DNA of 64,000 bases from Ruminococcaceae bacterium UBA1375 (GCA_002305795.1 DBRF01000012.1:52923-116922); one strand, 5' to 3'; counted from the first letter of the stretch, positions 18,244 to 26,160 are shown. Notes: generated by a model from the sequence alone, not told the origin. Numbers and translations: made by a program.

Positions 18244-18798
18244 TCACTCTACGTCGTATTCCGTTTCCAGCTCGTCCCAGGTCCGGGAAGAGGGGCATTT
18301 CCACAGGTACAGATAGTTGCCCGCAGGGTCCTCGATCACCGCATGGACTTCCCAGCTCTGCTTGCTGTCATCCAAAGGTTTGGCCAAAGCGGACTTGCTT
18401 TTGTCCAAAATCAGTTTGCCGCCGTGGTCAATCATCTTTTGAATGGTTTCTTCCAGAGGGGCTTCCATGTCAATCTCCATAAAGGGACCCATGGGCTCTA
18501 TCTCTCCCGGCGCCCAATGCACAAACATATTCATGTGTCCGGGAGTGACGCCTTCGTAATCGTACTGTGCCGGGCCGGTGGCCATAATCAAGCCGGGATG
18601 GGGGTCTCCGGCAGGGATGCCGCTGGCCGCTTCCGGCGCTTCAATCATGTCCCAGCCAAACACATTGATGTAGAAGTTCTGGAACCGGCGAAGTTCCTTG
18701 TAGGTCAGGACACCGCACCGGGTCCGGCCGTGCAGACTTTTTTGGGTAAACTTTTTCGGCGGCCGGTTGGTGTGGGGATAGGTGGTTTTTTCTGCCAT
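18244..18798 (-). CDS. VOC-family protein, short type (tandem duplicate B)
   Basis: A 184-residue stand-alone VOC/glyoxalase-like protein with LHGRTR at about 21-26, FQNFYINVFGWDMIE at 39-53 and the closing EDPAGNYLYLWKCPSSRTW. It is near identical, over most of its length, to the next upstream gene (18817-19374), so the pair is a recent duplication. The Glu metal ligand expected after GN-x-L is Tyr, as in the other four copies. The C-terminal CPSSRTWDE motif is shared by all three short types and absent from the two knuckle types, and might mark the partner interface. Activity and substrate unknown. Confidence 0.8.
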   Translation of the reverse strand: MAEKTTYPHTNRPPKKFTQKSLHGRTRCGVLTYKELRRFQNFYINVFGWDMIEAPEAASGIPAGDPHPGLIMATGPAQYDYEGVTPGHMNMFVHWAPGEIEPMGPFMEIDMEAPLEETIQKMIDHGGKLILDKSKSALAKPLDDSKQSWEVHAVIEDPAGNYLYLWKCPSSRTWDELETEYDVE

Positions 18799-18816
18799 AG
18801 TCCATTCCTTCCTTTC

Positions 18817-19374
18817 TTACTCTTCTACATCGTATTCCGTCTCCAGCTCATCCCAGGTCCGGGAAGAGGGGCACTTCCACAGGTACAGGTAGTTCCCCGC
18901 CGGGTCCTCGATGACTGCATGGGGCTGCCAGCTCTGCTTGCTGTCGTCCAGAGGTTTGGCCAAGGCAGATTTGCTTTTGTCCAGAATCAGCTTACCCCCG
19001 TGTCCCAGGATTTTCCCGATGGTCTCCTCCAGAGGAACCTCCATTTCGATCTCCATAAAGGGACCGATCTTTTCGATGGCCTCCGGCGCCCAATGTACAA
19101 ACAGATTCATATGTCCGGGGGTAACTCCCTCATAGTCGTACTGGGCCGGGCCGGTGGCTATCAGAAGGCCCGGATGGGGATCTCCGGCGGGGATGCCGCT
19201 GGCCGCTTCCGGGGTTTCGATCATATCCCAGCCGAAAACATGGATGTAAAAATTCTGGAATCGTTTCAAGTCCCGATAGGTCATCACCATCAGCCGGGTC
19301 CGTCCATGCAAGCTCTTTTTAGGATACTTTTTTGGCGGACGGTTGGGATGGGGATAGGTTGTTTTTTCGGCCAT
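18817..19374 (-). CDS. VOC-family protein, short type (tandem duplicate A)
   Basis: This 185-residue VOC-fold protein is the close duplicate of 18244-18798 (same MAEKTTYPH start, same GIPAGDPHPG and DKSKSALAKPLDDSKQSW segments). I start it at ATG 19374, not the in-frame GTG at 19386, because GAGGTGAG is well spaced from that ATG and the paralogue begins with the same residues. Differences cluster in the segments LHGRTRxxVxTY and WAPxxIExxGPF, which probably line the pocket, so the two may bind different ligands or form a heterodimer. The usual metal-ligand Glu is Tyr. Confidence 0.8.
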   Translation of the reverse strand: MAEKTTYPHPNRPPKKYPKKSLHGRTRLMVMTYRDLKRFQNFYIHVFGWDMIETPEAASGIPAGDPHPGLLIATGPAQYDYEGVTPGHMNLFVHWAPEAIEKIGPFMEIEMEVPLEETIGKILGHGGKLILDKSKSALAKPLDDSKQSWQPHAVIEDPAGNYLYLWKCPSSRTWDELETEYDVEE

Positions 19375-19429
19375 CTTTCTTCTCACCTCACGTCATTTCA
19401 TAAAAAGGGAAAGGGGCTTTCCCTGAGAC

Positions 19430-20422
19430 TTATGGGTTTTCACCGTACTGTTGGATGTAGTTGTACACCGCTCCCAGCAGGTTGCACTCGTTTAAATATC
19501 GGCTATTGCAGATTTCCGGCCGCATGGCCTGGGAAATATTGCAGTCGGTGCAAAGCTGTTCCAGTTCCCGGTTCAGATCCGGCAGCAGACGCTGGGCCTT
19601 GCTCAGCCCGCCGCCGATGACGATTCGCTGGGGGGCCAGGCAAATCTGGATGTTTTCCACCAGAATCGCCAAGGAGTGTAAAAACTCCTGATAGATTTCA
19701 GTTACGTCCCGGTCTCCCTCTTCCAGCCATTGGAAAAACTGTTTTCCGTCGGCTTTGATTTTTTGGGGCGGCTGGTCAAATTTCGGATACCGGTCTCCCA
19801 GCATCTGGTCGAAGGACGCAATCACATCCCCTGCATCCTGGACGGAAAAGTCCAGGTTTTTTCGCTTGCAGGTCTGATAGGTCACTCCCAGCATTCCCAC
19901 GCTCATCCAGGCCGCATCCATAATGCTTCTGTCCCGGCCGGTGAGCAGGAAGGAAAATTCTCCGGCGGTAAAATTGTAGCCCCGGTGAACCTTCCCGTTG
20001 ACGATAACCCCGCCGCCGATGCCGGAACCCAGCACCAGCACAGCGCCGTCCTTCACTCCGGCCAAAGCGCCCTTCCAGGCTTCCGCCAAAGCGCCGCATT
20101 TTCCGTCGTTTTCCACCGCCACCTTCACCGGGCAGCGGGCGGAAATCAGCTCCTTTACATTTTTGCCGGCCAGCAGATCCTGATAGACTCCGGAGCCGTG
20201 ATGTTCTCCCGTTTCGGCATCGATCACGCCGGGCAGGCTCAGTGCGATGCCGCTAATTTCATCACGGTATTGGAGATACAGCTTCTCCACCGAATCCAAA
20301 AACTCTTCCACCGACCCCAAAGGAGCCGGGGCGCTTCCGGTTTGCTCCAGTTCCGCCTGTTCATTGACCACCGCATATTTGATGGAACTTCCCCCAAAAT
20401 CCATTGCCAAGCATTTCATCAT
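19430..20422 (-). CDS. ROK-family sugar kinase (beta-glucoside kinase-like)
   Basis: The 330-residue protein has the ROK N-terminal phosphate loop (MDFGGSSIKYAVV), the catalytic region VAVENDGKCGALAEAW and the second phosphate loop VLVLGSGIGGGVIVNG. The Cys-rich zinc motif (CxCGxxGCxE) found in glucokinases and many ROK regulators is missing, as in beta-glucoside kinases (BglK), and there is no N-terminal helix-turn-helix, so it is an enzyme and not a repressor. It likely phosphorylates an imported unphosphorylated glucoside at C6 for the GH1 enzyme downstream. It is flanked by VOC genes at short distances (25 and 55 bases). Confidence 0.88.
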   Translation of the reverse strand: MMKCLAMDFGGSSIKYAVVNEQAELEQTGSAPAPLGSVEEFLDSVEKLYLQYRDEISGIALSLPGVIDAETGEHHGSGVYQDLLAGKNVKELISARCPVKVAVENDGKCGALAEAWKGALAGVKDGAVLVLGSGIGGGVIVNGKVHRGYNFTAGEFSFLLTGRDRSIMDAAWMSVGMLGVTYQTCKRKNLDFSVQDAGDVIASFDQMLGDRYPKFDQPPQKIKADGKQFFQWLEEGDRDVTEIYQEFLHSLAILVENIQICLAPQRIVIGGGLSKAQRLLPDLNRELEQLCTDCNISQAMRPEICNSRYLNECNLLGAVYNYIQQYGENP

Positions 20423-20447
20423 TTTCTCACCTTATCGCTTGGCTTTC

Positions 20448-21137
20448 TTACTGGGGTTTGCGGTCCCAATGATAGTAGTTTTGGGATTCCGGCTCGTCAA
20501 AGGTTACGTCTTCCGGCGTCTGCCAGACATAGAAGGGATTGCCTTCGCTGTCTTCCAGCACAGCGTAATACTTTCCGTCAAACTCATACTTGCCCTTCAG
20601 CACCTTGCCGCCGTAAGCCTCAATCTTCGGCAGCAGCTCATCAATGTTGTCCACTTCCACCACGAACCGGGGATAGGCTCCGGTGTCATCGCTTTCCTGG
20701 GGCTTCAGCAGGCCGTAGCCGAAGGAGGGGAACTTGGGCTCCCAGTTGGCAAACCCGGGGCCGGTGGCGCAGAACATTTCCGGACGATCCTTGTCCTGGT
20801 CGCATTCTACCGGCACAATGTCCCAGTCAAACACTTCGGTGTAGAAATCCTTGGTCTTTTGGGGGTCGCTGTACTCCATCACAAACCGGCGCACACGTCC
20901 GTGACGGGTTTTGGCCGGGAAGTGTTTGGGGTGGTGGTAGGACACATCGTATTTGTCCCAGTTGGGGTCCGGTTCCGGGGGATCCACATGGATGCGGCGC
21001 TTTTCGATGCTGCCGTTCCAGGGCTCCACCAGATACTGGGATTTGGGAGCGCTGCAAGAGGGGCAGCGTTCGGGGCACTCGCTTTCATCTACGGCAAAGG
21101 GGAAGCCGCATTTGAAGCAGGTGTAAATGTATTTCAT
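20448..21137 (-). CDS. VOC-family protein with N-terminal rubredoxin-like knuckle (copy 2)
   Basis: A 229-residue paralogue of 17548-18222 with the same build: CxxC...CxxC knuckle (C7, C10, C25, C28, plus an extra C21), the linker RRIHVDPPEPDPNWD, then a VOC fold with FYTEVFDWDI and the closing SEGNPFYVWQ. The Glu ligand of metal-dependent VOC enzymes is replaced by Tyr. The knuckle resembles that of rubrerythrin and could hold iron or zinc. It starts 18 bases after a short VOC gene (21156-21680); the operon thus repeats the order short VOC then knuckle VOC twice, which suggests that the two types work as pairs. Function unknown. Confidence 0.8.
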   Translation of the reverse strand: MKYIYTCFKCGFPFAVDESECPERCPSCSAPKSQYLVEPWNGSIEKRRIHVDPPEPDPNWDKYDVSYHHPKHFPAKTRHGRVRRFVMEYSDPQKTKDFYTEVFDWDIVPVECDQDKDRPEMFCATGPGFANWEPKFPSFGYGLLKPQESDDTGAYPRFVVEVDNIDELLPKIEAYGGKVLKGKYEFDGKYYAVLEDSEGNPFYVWQTPEDVTFDEPESQNYYHWDRKPQ

Positions 21138-21155
21138 GGTGCTCTCTCCTTTCTT

Positions 21156-21680
21156 TTAGTCTTTGTCGTAGCCGGCTTCCGCTTCGTCCCAGGTCCGGGA
21201 GGAGGGGCAGCGCCACAGGCCCAGCACATTGCCATCCGGATCGCTTACCGTCAAAGAGGTGCTCCAGCCTTCTTTCTCTTCCGGGATTTCACCCACTACA
21301 GCACCGCCGTACTGCACCACTTTGTCCGCAGTGCATTTCACCGGCTCGTCCATATGGATTTCCATCATGTAGTTGACTGGCTCCAGTTCGCCTTCGGCAT
21401 AGTGGGCCATAAAATTCATATGTCCCGGCACAACGCCTTCCCAGGTTTCATAGCTGGGTCCGGTTGCCACCAGCAGCGAGGGGGTATCGCTGCCAGGCTC
21501 TTTGCCGCCTGCCGCTTCGGGCAGTTCAAACATATCCCAGCCAAAGAGGTCCACCCAGAATTTCTGGAACCGCTTGAAGTCTTTGTAAGAAATATAACCG
21601 AACCGAACCCGGCCGTGCAGGTCTTTATTGGGGTATTTTTTAGGGGCACGGTAAGGATACTTGGATACAGACTCCGCCAT
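21156..21680 (-). CDS. VOC-family protein, short type, first gene of the operon
   Basis: This 174-residue VOC-fold protein has the LHGRVR, FQKFWVDLFGWDMFE and CPSSRTWDE motifs of the short type but is the most divergent of the three. The segment before the closing strand is SDPDGNVLGLW, with Gly in place of the metal-ligand Glu. AAGGAAG is well spaced before the ATG. It is the first gene after the promoter at 21754-21782 and begins a run of eleven genes with gaps of 18-55 bases. Its partner is probably the knuckle VOC gene that follows after 18 bases. Confidence 0.8.
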   Translation of the reverse strand: MAESVSKYPYRAPKKYPNKDLHGRVRFGYISYKDFKRFQKFWVDLFGWDMFELPEAAGGKEPGSDTPSLLVATGPSYETWEGVVPGHMNFMAHYAEGELEPVNYMMEIHMDEPVKCTADKVVQYGGAVVGEIPEEKEGWSTSLTVSDPDGNVLGLWRCPSSRTWDEAEAGYDKD

Positions 21681-21753
21681 TTTACAACTTCCTTTCTACT
21701 TTTTGTTTTCGTGGAACCCAAATTTGCTGCAGCTTTTCGAATTTCCTGGATTT

Positions 21754-21782
21754 AGAATACAAAAAGTTCAAAAAGAATGCAA
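21754..21782 (-). promoter_or_regulatory. Promoter of the VOC/sugar operon
   Basis: On the minus strand, TTGCAT (21777-21782) is followed after 17 bases by TATTCT (21754-21759). Transcription would start near 21747, giving a ~66-base leader before the first VOC gene. Confidence 0.6.
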
Positions 21783-21788
21783 TTTGCA
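21778..21788. promoter_or_regulatory. Palindrome overlapping the -35 box (possible TetR operator)
   Basis: TGCAATTTGCA has perfect 5-base arms around one central base and overlaps the -35 element of the operon promoter. It shares the TGCA core with the longer palindrome at 21884-21900. Confidence 0.4.
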
Positions 21789-21872
21789 AAACAAGTTGTC
21801 TGTATCGGCGGATGTGATACTTTTTAAGTTTTGTCTCATTTTCTTGTCTTTTCTAATAGTTTTACAAAATTA

Positions 21873-21910
21873 CGCCGAAAGTTTTATGCAGATTGCATAA
21901 CCCTTCGGCG
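21873..21910. promoter_or_regulatory. Nested palindrome between tetR and VOC genes (operator and/or terminator)
   Basis: The outer arms CGCCGAA (21873-21879) and TTCGGCG (21904-21910) enclose a perfect palindrome, TTATGCA-GAT-TGCATAA (21884-21900). The inner 17-mer has the form of a TetR operator. On the minus strand the whole structure is followed by TAATTTTG, so it could also end the tetR transcript. A third palindrome, GTTGTA-CA-TACAAC, lies at 21921-21934. Confidence 0.5.
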
Positions 21911-21945
21911 ATCGCACTAAGTTGTACATACAACTCATCTATTGT

Positions 21946-22515
21946 TTAACTTTTTTGATTCCTCTGCTTAAAATCTTCCATAGTTGTGCTTTCATACTTT
22001 TGAATTGCTCGCTCCAATTCCTGCCCGGATAAAACCTCTCGAAGGGGCAGGTTGGATACCACAGTGCGGTACACCTCTTCCGGGGTTTCCCGGAAGTCAT
22101 TCTGAGCCCACTGGCTGAGCGTGCCTTCCCAAGCGATATAGGTCCCGTTTTCCGCCGTGTCACCAGTATACTGATAGGAAATGCGCCGGGAAGTTTCAAA
22201 GTAACATTCTTTTGCCTCGCTGTCTTCCAAAATCTTTTTGTAAAAAGGCTTGTTGTTGCAGATCACATAGAGAATACTCATGACCATGTCTTTCCAGGTT
22301 ACATTTTTGCCGTAGATATTTTCAAATCGAGTAAAATCATCGTACAGCGTTTCTTCCGGCAAATGGTATTTGTCTAAATAATAGCGGTAAAAGGTCATTC
22401 GGGAAATTCCCGCTTTGGCGATGATATCCGCCACTTTGACCTTGGCGAATGAGGATTGAGATGTTAATTCCCGAAACGCATCTTTGATTTTGGTTTTGGT
22501 AACCAAATTCGACAT
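21946..22515 (-). CDS. TetR/AcrR-family regulator (paralogue 3)
   Basis: The 189-residue protein has an N-terminal TetR helix-turn-helix (residues about 6-50; KVKVADIIAKAGISRMTFYR) and a short all-helical C-terminal ligand domain ending in LREVLSGQELERAIQ. It is the closest of three paralogues to the operon and the most divergent in the segment that follows the helix-turn-helix (YYLDKYHLPEETLYDDF). TetR proteins usually repress and release DNA when a small, often hydrophobic molecule binds. An AAGGAAG site precedes the ATG. A nested palindrome just downstream is a candidate target. Confidence 0.85.
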   Translation of the reverse strand: MSNLVTKTKIKDAFRELTSQSSFAKVKVADIIAKAGISRMTFYRYYLDKYHLPEETLYDDFTRFENIYGKNVTWKDMVMSILYVICNNKPFYKKILEDSEAKECYFETSRRISYQYTGDTAENGTYIAWEGTLSQWAQNDFRETPEEVYRTVVSNLPLREVLSGQELERAIQKYESTTMEDFKQRNQKS

Positions 22516-22641
22516 GGATCTTCCTTCTTTCCCCCTGCATGGAAAACGACATCACGGTTCTGCAGAGGGACTTTCCTTTCCTGCCGTGATGGTTTTTATT
22601 TCCGGAAGCGGCGGTTAAAATCGCCCCTGAACCAGACTTGC

Positions 22642-23217
22642 TTATGGATTGTACTTTTCTTTCTGACACATAAATTCTTCCATGGTTTTGTTTTCATAAC
22701 CTTGGATCGCCCGCTCCAACTCGTTTTCGGGCAACACTTCTCGAATGGGAAGATTGTACACCAGCGTGCGGTAAATCTCTTCCGCCGTTTCCCGGAATCC
22801 ATCCTTTGCCCAGTTGCAGATGGTGCCTTCCCAAGCGGTGTTAGTACCCTGCACTGCGATTTTGCCGGTGTACTGTTGGGAAATATCATGTTGCGCTAGA
22901 AACAGATAAGGACCGGCTTCCTTGTCCTCCAATATTTTTTGATAAAACACCCCGTTGTCCCGAATTACATTGAGAATGCTCATGGTGACCTGTTTCCAAG
23001 TGGCGTTTCGCCCGTAAATCTGCACGAAAAGATTGAAGTCATCAAAGCAGAGCTCTTCCAACAAGGCATATTTGTCCGGATAATGACGATAAAATGTCAT
23101 TCTGGAAACACCGGCCTTTGCAATGATGTCAGCCACCTTCACTTTGGCAAAGGAGCTTTCTATCACTAACTGCCGGAACACATCTTTGATTTTGGTTTTG
23201 GTTATTCCATGGGACAT
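22642..23217 (-). CDS. TetR/AcrR-family regulator (paralogue 2)
   Basis: A 191-residue TetR-family protein with the same helix-turn-helix (KVKVADIIAKAGVSRMTFYR) and C-terminal LPIREVLPENELERAIQ pattern as its two neighbours. I start it at ATG 23217 rather than the in-frame ATG 23250, since its paralogues begin with the equivalent MSN/MSH residues and the extra 11 residues are not conserved. It lies 39 bases downstream of paralogue 1 and 126 bases upstream of paralogue 3. Divergence is concentrated in the C-terminal ligand domain, so the three may sense different molecules. Confidence 0.85.
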   Translation of the reverse strand: MSHGITKTKIKDVFRQLVIESSFAKVKVADIIAKAGVSRMTFYRHYPDKYALLEELCFDDFNLFVQIYGRNATWKQVTMSILNVIRDNGVFYQKILEDKEAGPYLFLAQHDISQQYTGKIAVQGTNTAWEGTICNWAKDGFRETAEEIYRTLVYNLPIREVLPENELERAIQGYENKTMEEFMCQKEKYNP

Positions 23218-23256
23218 AGCAGCACCTTCTTTTCCCTGTACGCAACTCATTTGCTT

Positions 23257-23820
23257 CTAATTTCCTTCCAGCCGAAACTGGTCCAGGGTCTTGTTCTCGT
23301 AATTTTGAATGGCCCGATCCAACTCCCCGTCGGGCAGCACTTCCCGAATGGGAAGGTTAAGTACCAAAGTCAGATACATCTCTTCCGGAGTTTCCTGAAA
23401 ATCATGCTGGGCCCAGGCGCACAGCGTACCGTCCCAGGCAGAATACACTCCGGGAAAGGCTGTTTTGCCGGTATAACTGCAGGAAACCCGTCCCAATGCG
23501 GAAAACAGGCATTCTTTGGCATCTTCGCACTCCAAAACCTTTTTGTAAAACCTGCTGTTGTTGCGCATCACATTCAAGATGCTCATGGTGATATTTTTCC
23601 AAATAGAATTTTTTTCGTAGATTTGTACAAAGAGATTGAAGTCATCGAAACAAACCTCTTCCAGCAGCGCATATTTGTCCAGGTAATGGCGGTAGAAGGT
23701 CATTCGGGAAATTCCGGCCTTTGCAATGATGTCCGCCACCTTCACCTTGGAAAAGGAATGTTTGACGGTCAGTTCTCGAAAAGCATCTTTGATTTTGGTT
23801 TGGGTCGTCTCGTTAGACAT
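23257..23820 (-). CDS. TetR/AcrR-family regulator (paralogue 1)
   Basis: The 187-residue product carries the TetR DNA-binding helix-turn-helix (KVKVADIIAKAGISRMTFYR, residues about 25-44) and the helical C-terminal domain shared with the two downstream paralogues. GGAGGT precedes the ATG at a good distance. It is the first gene after an extended -10 promoter at 23897-23902 that overlaps an inverted repeat, suggesting autoregulation. Identical recognition helices in all three regulators (AGxSRMTFYR) imply that they could bind the same DNA site, perhaps as heterodimers or in competition. Confidence 0.87.
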   Translation of the reverse strand: MSNETTQTKIKDAFRELTVKHSFSKVKVADIIAKAGISRMTFYRHYLDKYALLEEVCFDDFNLFVQIYEKNSIWKNITMSILNVMRNNSRFYKKVLECEDAKECLFSALGRVSCSYTGKTAFPGVYSAWDGTLCAWAQHDFQETPEEMYLTLVLNLPIREVLPDGELDRAIQNYENKTLDQFRLEGN

Positions 23821-23896
23821 ATAGTTTTACCTCCGTTTTGCCCTGAGTATCGGGAGAAAAATTCTCCGTTTTTGTCCGAAGGCAATATCTTATTTT

Positions 23897-23925
23897 ATTA
23901 TAACACATTTTTTTCGTGGAATGTG
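23897..23925 (-). promoter_or_regulatory. Extended -10 promoter with overlapping inverted repeat for the tetR cluster
   Basis: On the minus strand TATAAT (23897-23902) is preceded by TGT, with no good -35 box. CACATT (23904-23909) and AATGTG (23920-23925) form an inverted repeat in the spacer, a plausible autoregulatory operator. Confidence 0.5.
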
Positions 23926-24043
23926 CCGATTTTCTGCAATCACACTTTTCCCTGGGCAAATCTTTGAAAATCGGAAAAAGAAATTGATTTTTTCTCCAAA
24001 ATATTACAGAAAACTACAATCTTATCCAACTATCCTCCCCAAA

Positions 24044-24080
24044 TATAGAAAAAGTCTCCCGACAACTTCGGTCGGGAGAC
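24044..24080 (-). terminator. Intrinsic terminator after the EF-G-like gene
   Basis: GTCTCCCGAC (24054-24063) and GTCGGGAGAC (24071-24080) form a perfect 10-base stem; the minus strand continues TTTTTC. It separates the EF-G-like gene from the tetR cluster. Confidence 0.85.
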
Positions 24081-24099
24081 CTTCTGCATTCGATTTTGT

Positions 24100-26160
24100 T
24101 TAACCGTTTCTCGCCTTAGCTGCGGCAATCACCGCTGCTTCCAACTGGCCGGGAAGCTGCTCGTACCGCACCAGCTCCAGGGTAAATTCCCCGGCGCCCT
24201 GGGTCATCTGCCGCACCAGGGTGGAGAAGTCGGCAGTTTCGCTCAAGGGGATTTCCGCCTCGATGACTGTTTCGCCTTCTTCCGCCGGGCTCATGCCCAG
24301 TACCCGGCCCCGGCGCTTGTTCAGCTCGCCCATCATGTCGCCGGTGCAGGCATCCGGCACCGTCACCGCCAAAGAGCCGATGGGCTCCAGCAGCACCGGA
24401 CCCGCCTGGGGAATGCCTTCCTTGTAGGCCAGGCTGGCGGCGGTCTTAAAGCTCATTTCCGAGCTGTCCACCGGGTGATAGCTGCCGTCCACCAAGATAG
24501 CCTTGATGCCCACGGTGGGGTAGCCTGCCAACACGCCGGTTTTGGCTGCTTCCCGCAATCCCTTTTCCACTGCCGGGAAGAAGTTTTTGGGCACGGCGCC
24601 GCCAACCACCCGTTCTTCAAACACCAGCTCTTCGCTGTCGCAGGGCTCAAACTCAATCCAAACATCCCCGAACTGGCCGTGGCCACCGGACTGTTTCTTG
24701 TATTTGCCCTGGACCTTCACCTTTTTCCGGATGGTTTCCCGGTATGCCACAATGGGGTCCGCCAGGGTAAAGGTGACCCCGAATTTGCTCTTGATCTTGC
24801 TGATGGCCACATCCAGGTGCTGTTCACCCAAACCGGAGATGAGCTGCTGGTGGGTCTCATGGTTGTGTCCGTAAACGATGGTGGGGTCTTCCTCCGCCAG
24901 CCGCCGGATGGCCTGGCTGACCTTGCTCTCTTCGCCCTTGGCCGCCGGCACCACCCCCCGCTGGAAAGTAGCCGCCGGATAATCCACTCCGGCTAAGGTG
25001 ACTTTCACCCCTTGGCAGAGGGTGTCCCCGGTGTTGGCGGAGAGCTTTGCCACAGCGCCGATGTCCCCGGCCACAATCTGGGGCATATCCTCTTGCTGCT
25101 TGCCGCTGATCAGCACGATCTTGCCCATCTTTTCGGTTTGGCCGGTGGTCATGTTCACCGGAGCGGAACCGGGCTGGAGCTTGCCGCCAATGACCTTGAT
25201 AAAGCTGAGCTTGCCCACAAAGGGGTCCGCCACCGTCTTAAACACCAGGGCGGTCAGGGGACGGTCTTCGTCGCAGAGCACCGCCACCTCTTCTCCTTCC
25301 GGGTTTTTGGCCGCTTCCATAGCGGATTCCTTGGCGGTGGGGAGGAGCATATCCAGTCCGTCCAGCAGCAGGTCCAAGCCTTCCCCGGTGATGGCGCTGC
25401 CGCAGTACACCGGGGTAATGTCCCCACTCTTCACGCCCTTGTGGATGCCCATCACCAGTTCGGCGTTGGTAAATTCTTCTCCGGAGAAATACTTTTCAAA
25501 CAGTTCTTCATCGGTTTCCGCCACCGCTTCGCTGATGGCAGTAATCAGGCCCTGGAGTCGGTGGTCAATCTCCGGCATAGGCACCTCCTGGGCCTTGCCG
25601 TCCACATACTTGTAGGCCTTCATTTCAATCAGGCTGATGTAGCACTGCACCTTGTGGTTCTCACTGTAAGGCACCACCACCGGGCAGATGGTGGGGCCGA
25701 ATAAGGTTTTCAGCTGTTCCAGCACCTTGTAAAAGTCGGCGCTTTCTCGGTCCAGCTTGCCCACAAACACGGCAGTGGCCTTGTTCTGCTTTTTGGCCAG
25801 CCGATAGGCTTTCTGGGCGCCTACCGTGACGCCGGATTTCCCGGAAACGGTGAGCAGCACGCTCTCCGCCGCCCGGACCCCTTCGTACAGCCCTGCCGCA
25901 AAGTCAAACTGGCCGGGGGTGTCCAGCAGATTGATCTTGCAGCCCCGGAACACCATGGGGCAGACCGACAGGCTCACAGAAATGCCCCGCTTGATTTCTT
26001 CCGGGTCCCAGTCGGAAACGGTGGTGCTGTCCTCCACCCGGCCCAGACGTTCGCTGCTGCCGGTGGCGTGGAGCAAAGCCTCCACCAAAGTGGTTTTTCC
26101 GCTGCCGCCGTGTCCGGCTATGGCAATGTTTTTGATGGTGCTTGCATGGTATTGTTTCAT
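24100..26160 (-). CDS. Elongation factor G-like GTPase (EF-G-2 type)
   Basis: The 686-residue protein has all EF-G domains: G domain with GHGGSGKTT (residues 16-24), domain II, and domains III-V with KYKKQSGGHGQFGDVW and GSYHPVDSSEMSF. It differs from translational EF-G in key places: G3 is DTPGQFDF (the catalytic His of DTPGH is Gln) and G4 is GKLD (residues 134-137; Asn of NKxD is Gly). The Thermus EF-G-2 group also deviates at these positions, from memory. So it is a paralogue with altered GTPase behaviour and an unclear role, not the main translocase. It has its own promoter and terminator. Confidence 0.9.
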   Translation of the reverse strand: MKQYHASTIKNIAIAGHGGSGKTTLVEALLHATGSSERLGRVEDSTTVSDWDPEEIKRGISVSLSVCPMVFRGCKINLLDTPGQFDFAAGLYEGVRAAESVLLTVSGKSGVTVGAQKAYRLAKKQNKATAVFVGKLDRESADFYKVLEQLKTLFGPTICPVVVPYSENHKVQCYISLIEMKAYKYVDGKAQEVPMPEIDHRLQGLITAISEAVAETDEELFEKYFSGEEFTNAELVMGIHKGVKSGDITPVYCGSAITGEGLDLLLDGLDMLLPTAKESAMEAAKNPEGEEVAVLCDEDRPLTALVFKTVADPFVGKLSFIKVIGGKLQPGSAPVNMTTGQTEKMGKIVLISGKQQEDMPQIVAGDIGAVAKLSANTGDTLCQGVKVTLAGVDYPAATFQRGVVPAAKGEESKVSQAIRRLAEEDPTIVYGHNHETHQQLISGLGEQHLDVAISKIKSKFGVTFTLADPIVAYRETIRKKVKVQGKYKKQSGGHGQFGDVWIEFEPCDSEELVFEERVVGGAVPKNFFPAVEKGLREAAKTGVLAGYPTVGIKAILVDGSYHPVDSSEMSFKTAASLAYKEGIPQAGPVLLEPIGSLAVTVPDACTGDMMGELNKRRGRVLGMSPAEEGETVIEAEIPLSETADFSTLVRQMTQGAGEFTLELVRYEQLPGQLEAAVIAAAKARNG

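Noticed and set aside
17575..19620. 681-residue plus-strand frame opposite the VOC genes
   Set aside because: The apparent internal repeats in it only mirror the duplicated VOC genes on the other strand.
20247..21755. 502-residue plus-strand frame opposite ROK and VOC genes
   Set aside because: Shadow of the minus-strand genes; no start site with a ribosome site or recognisable domain.
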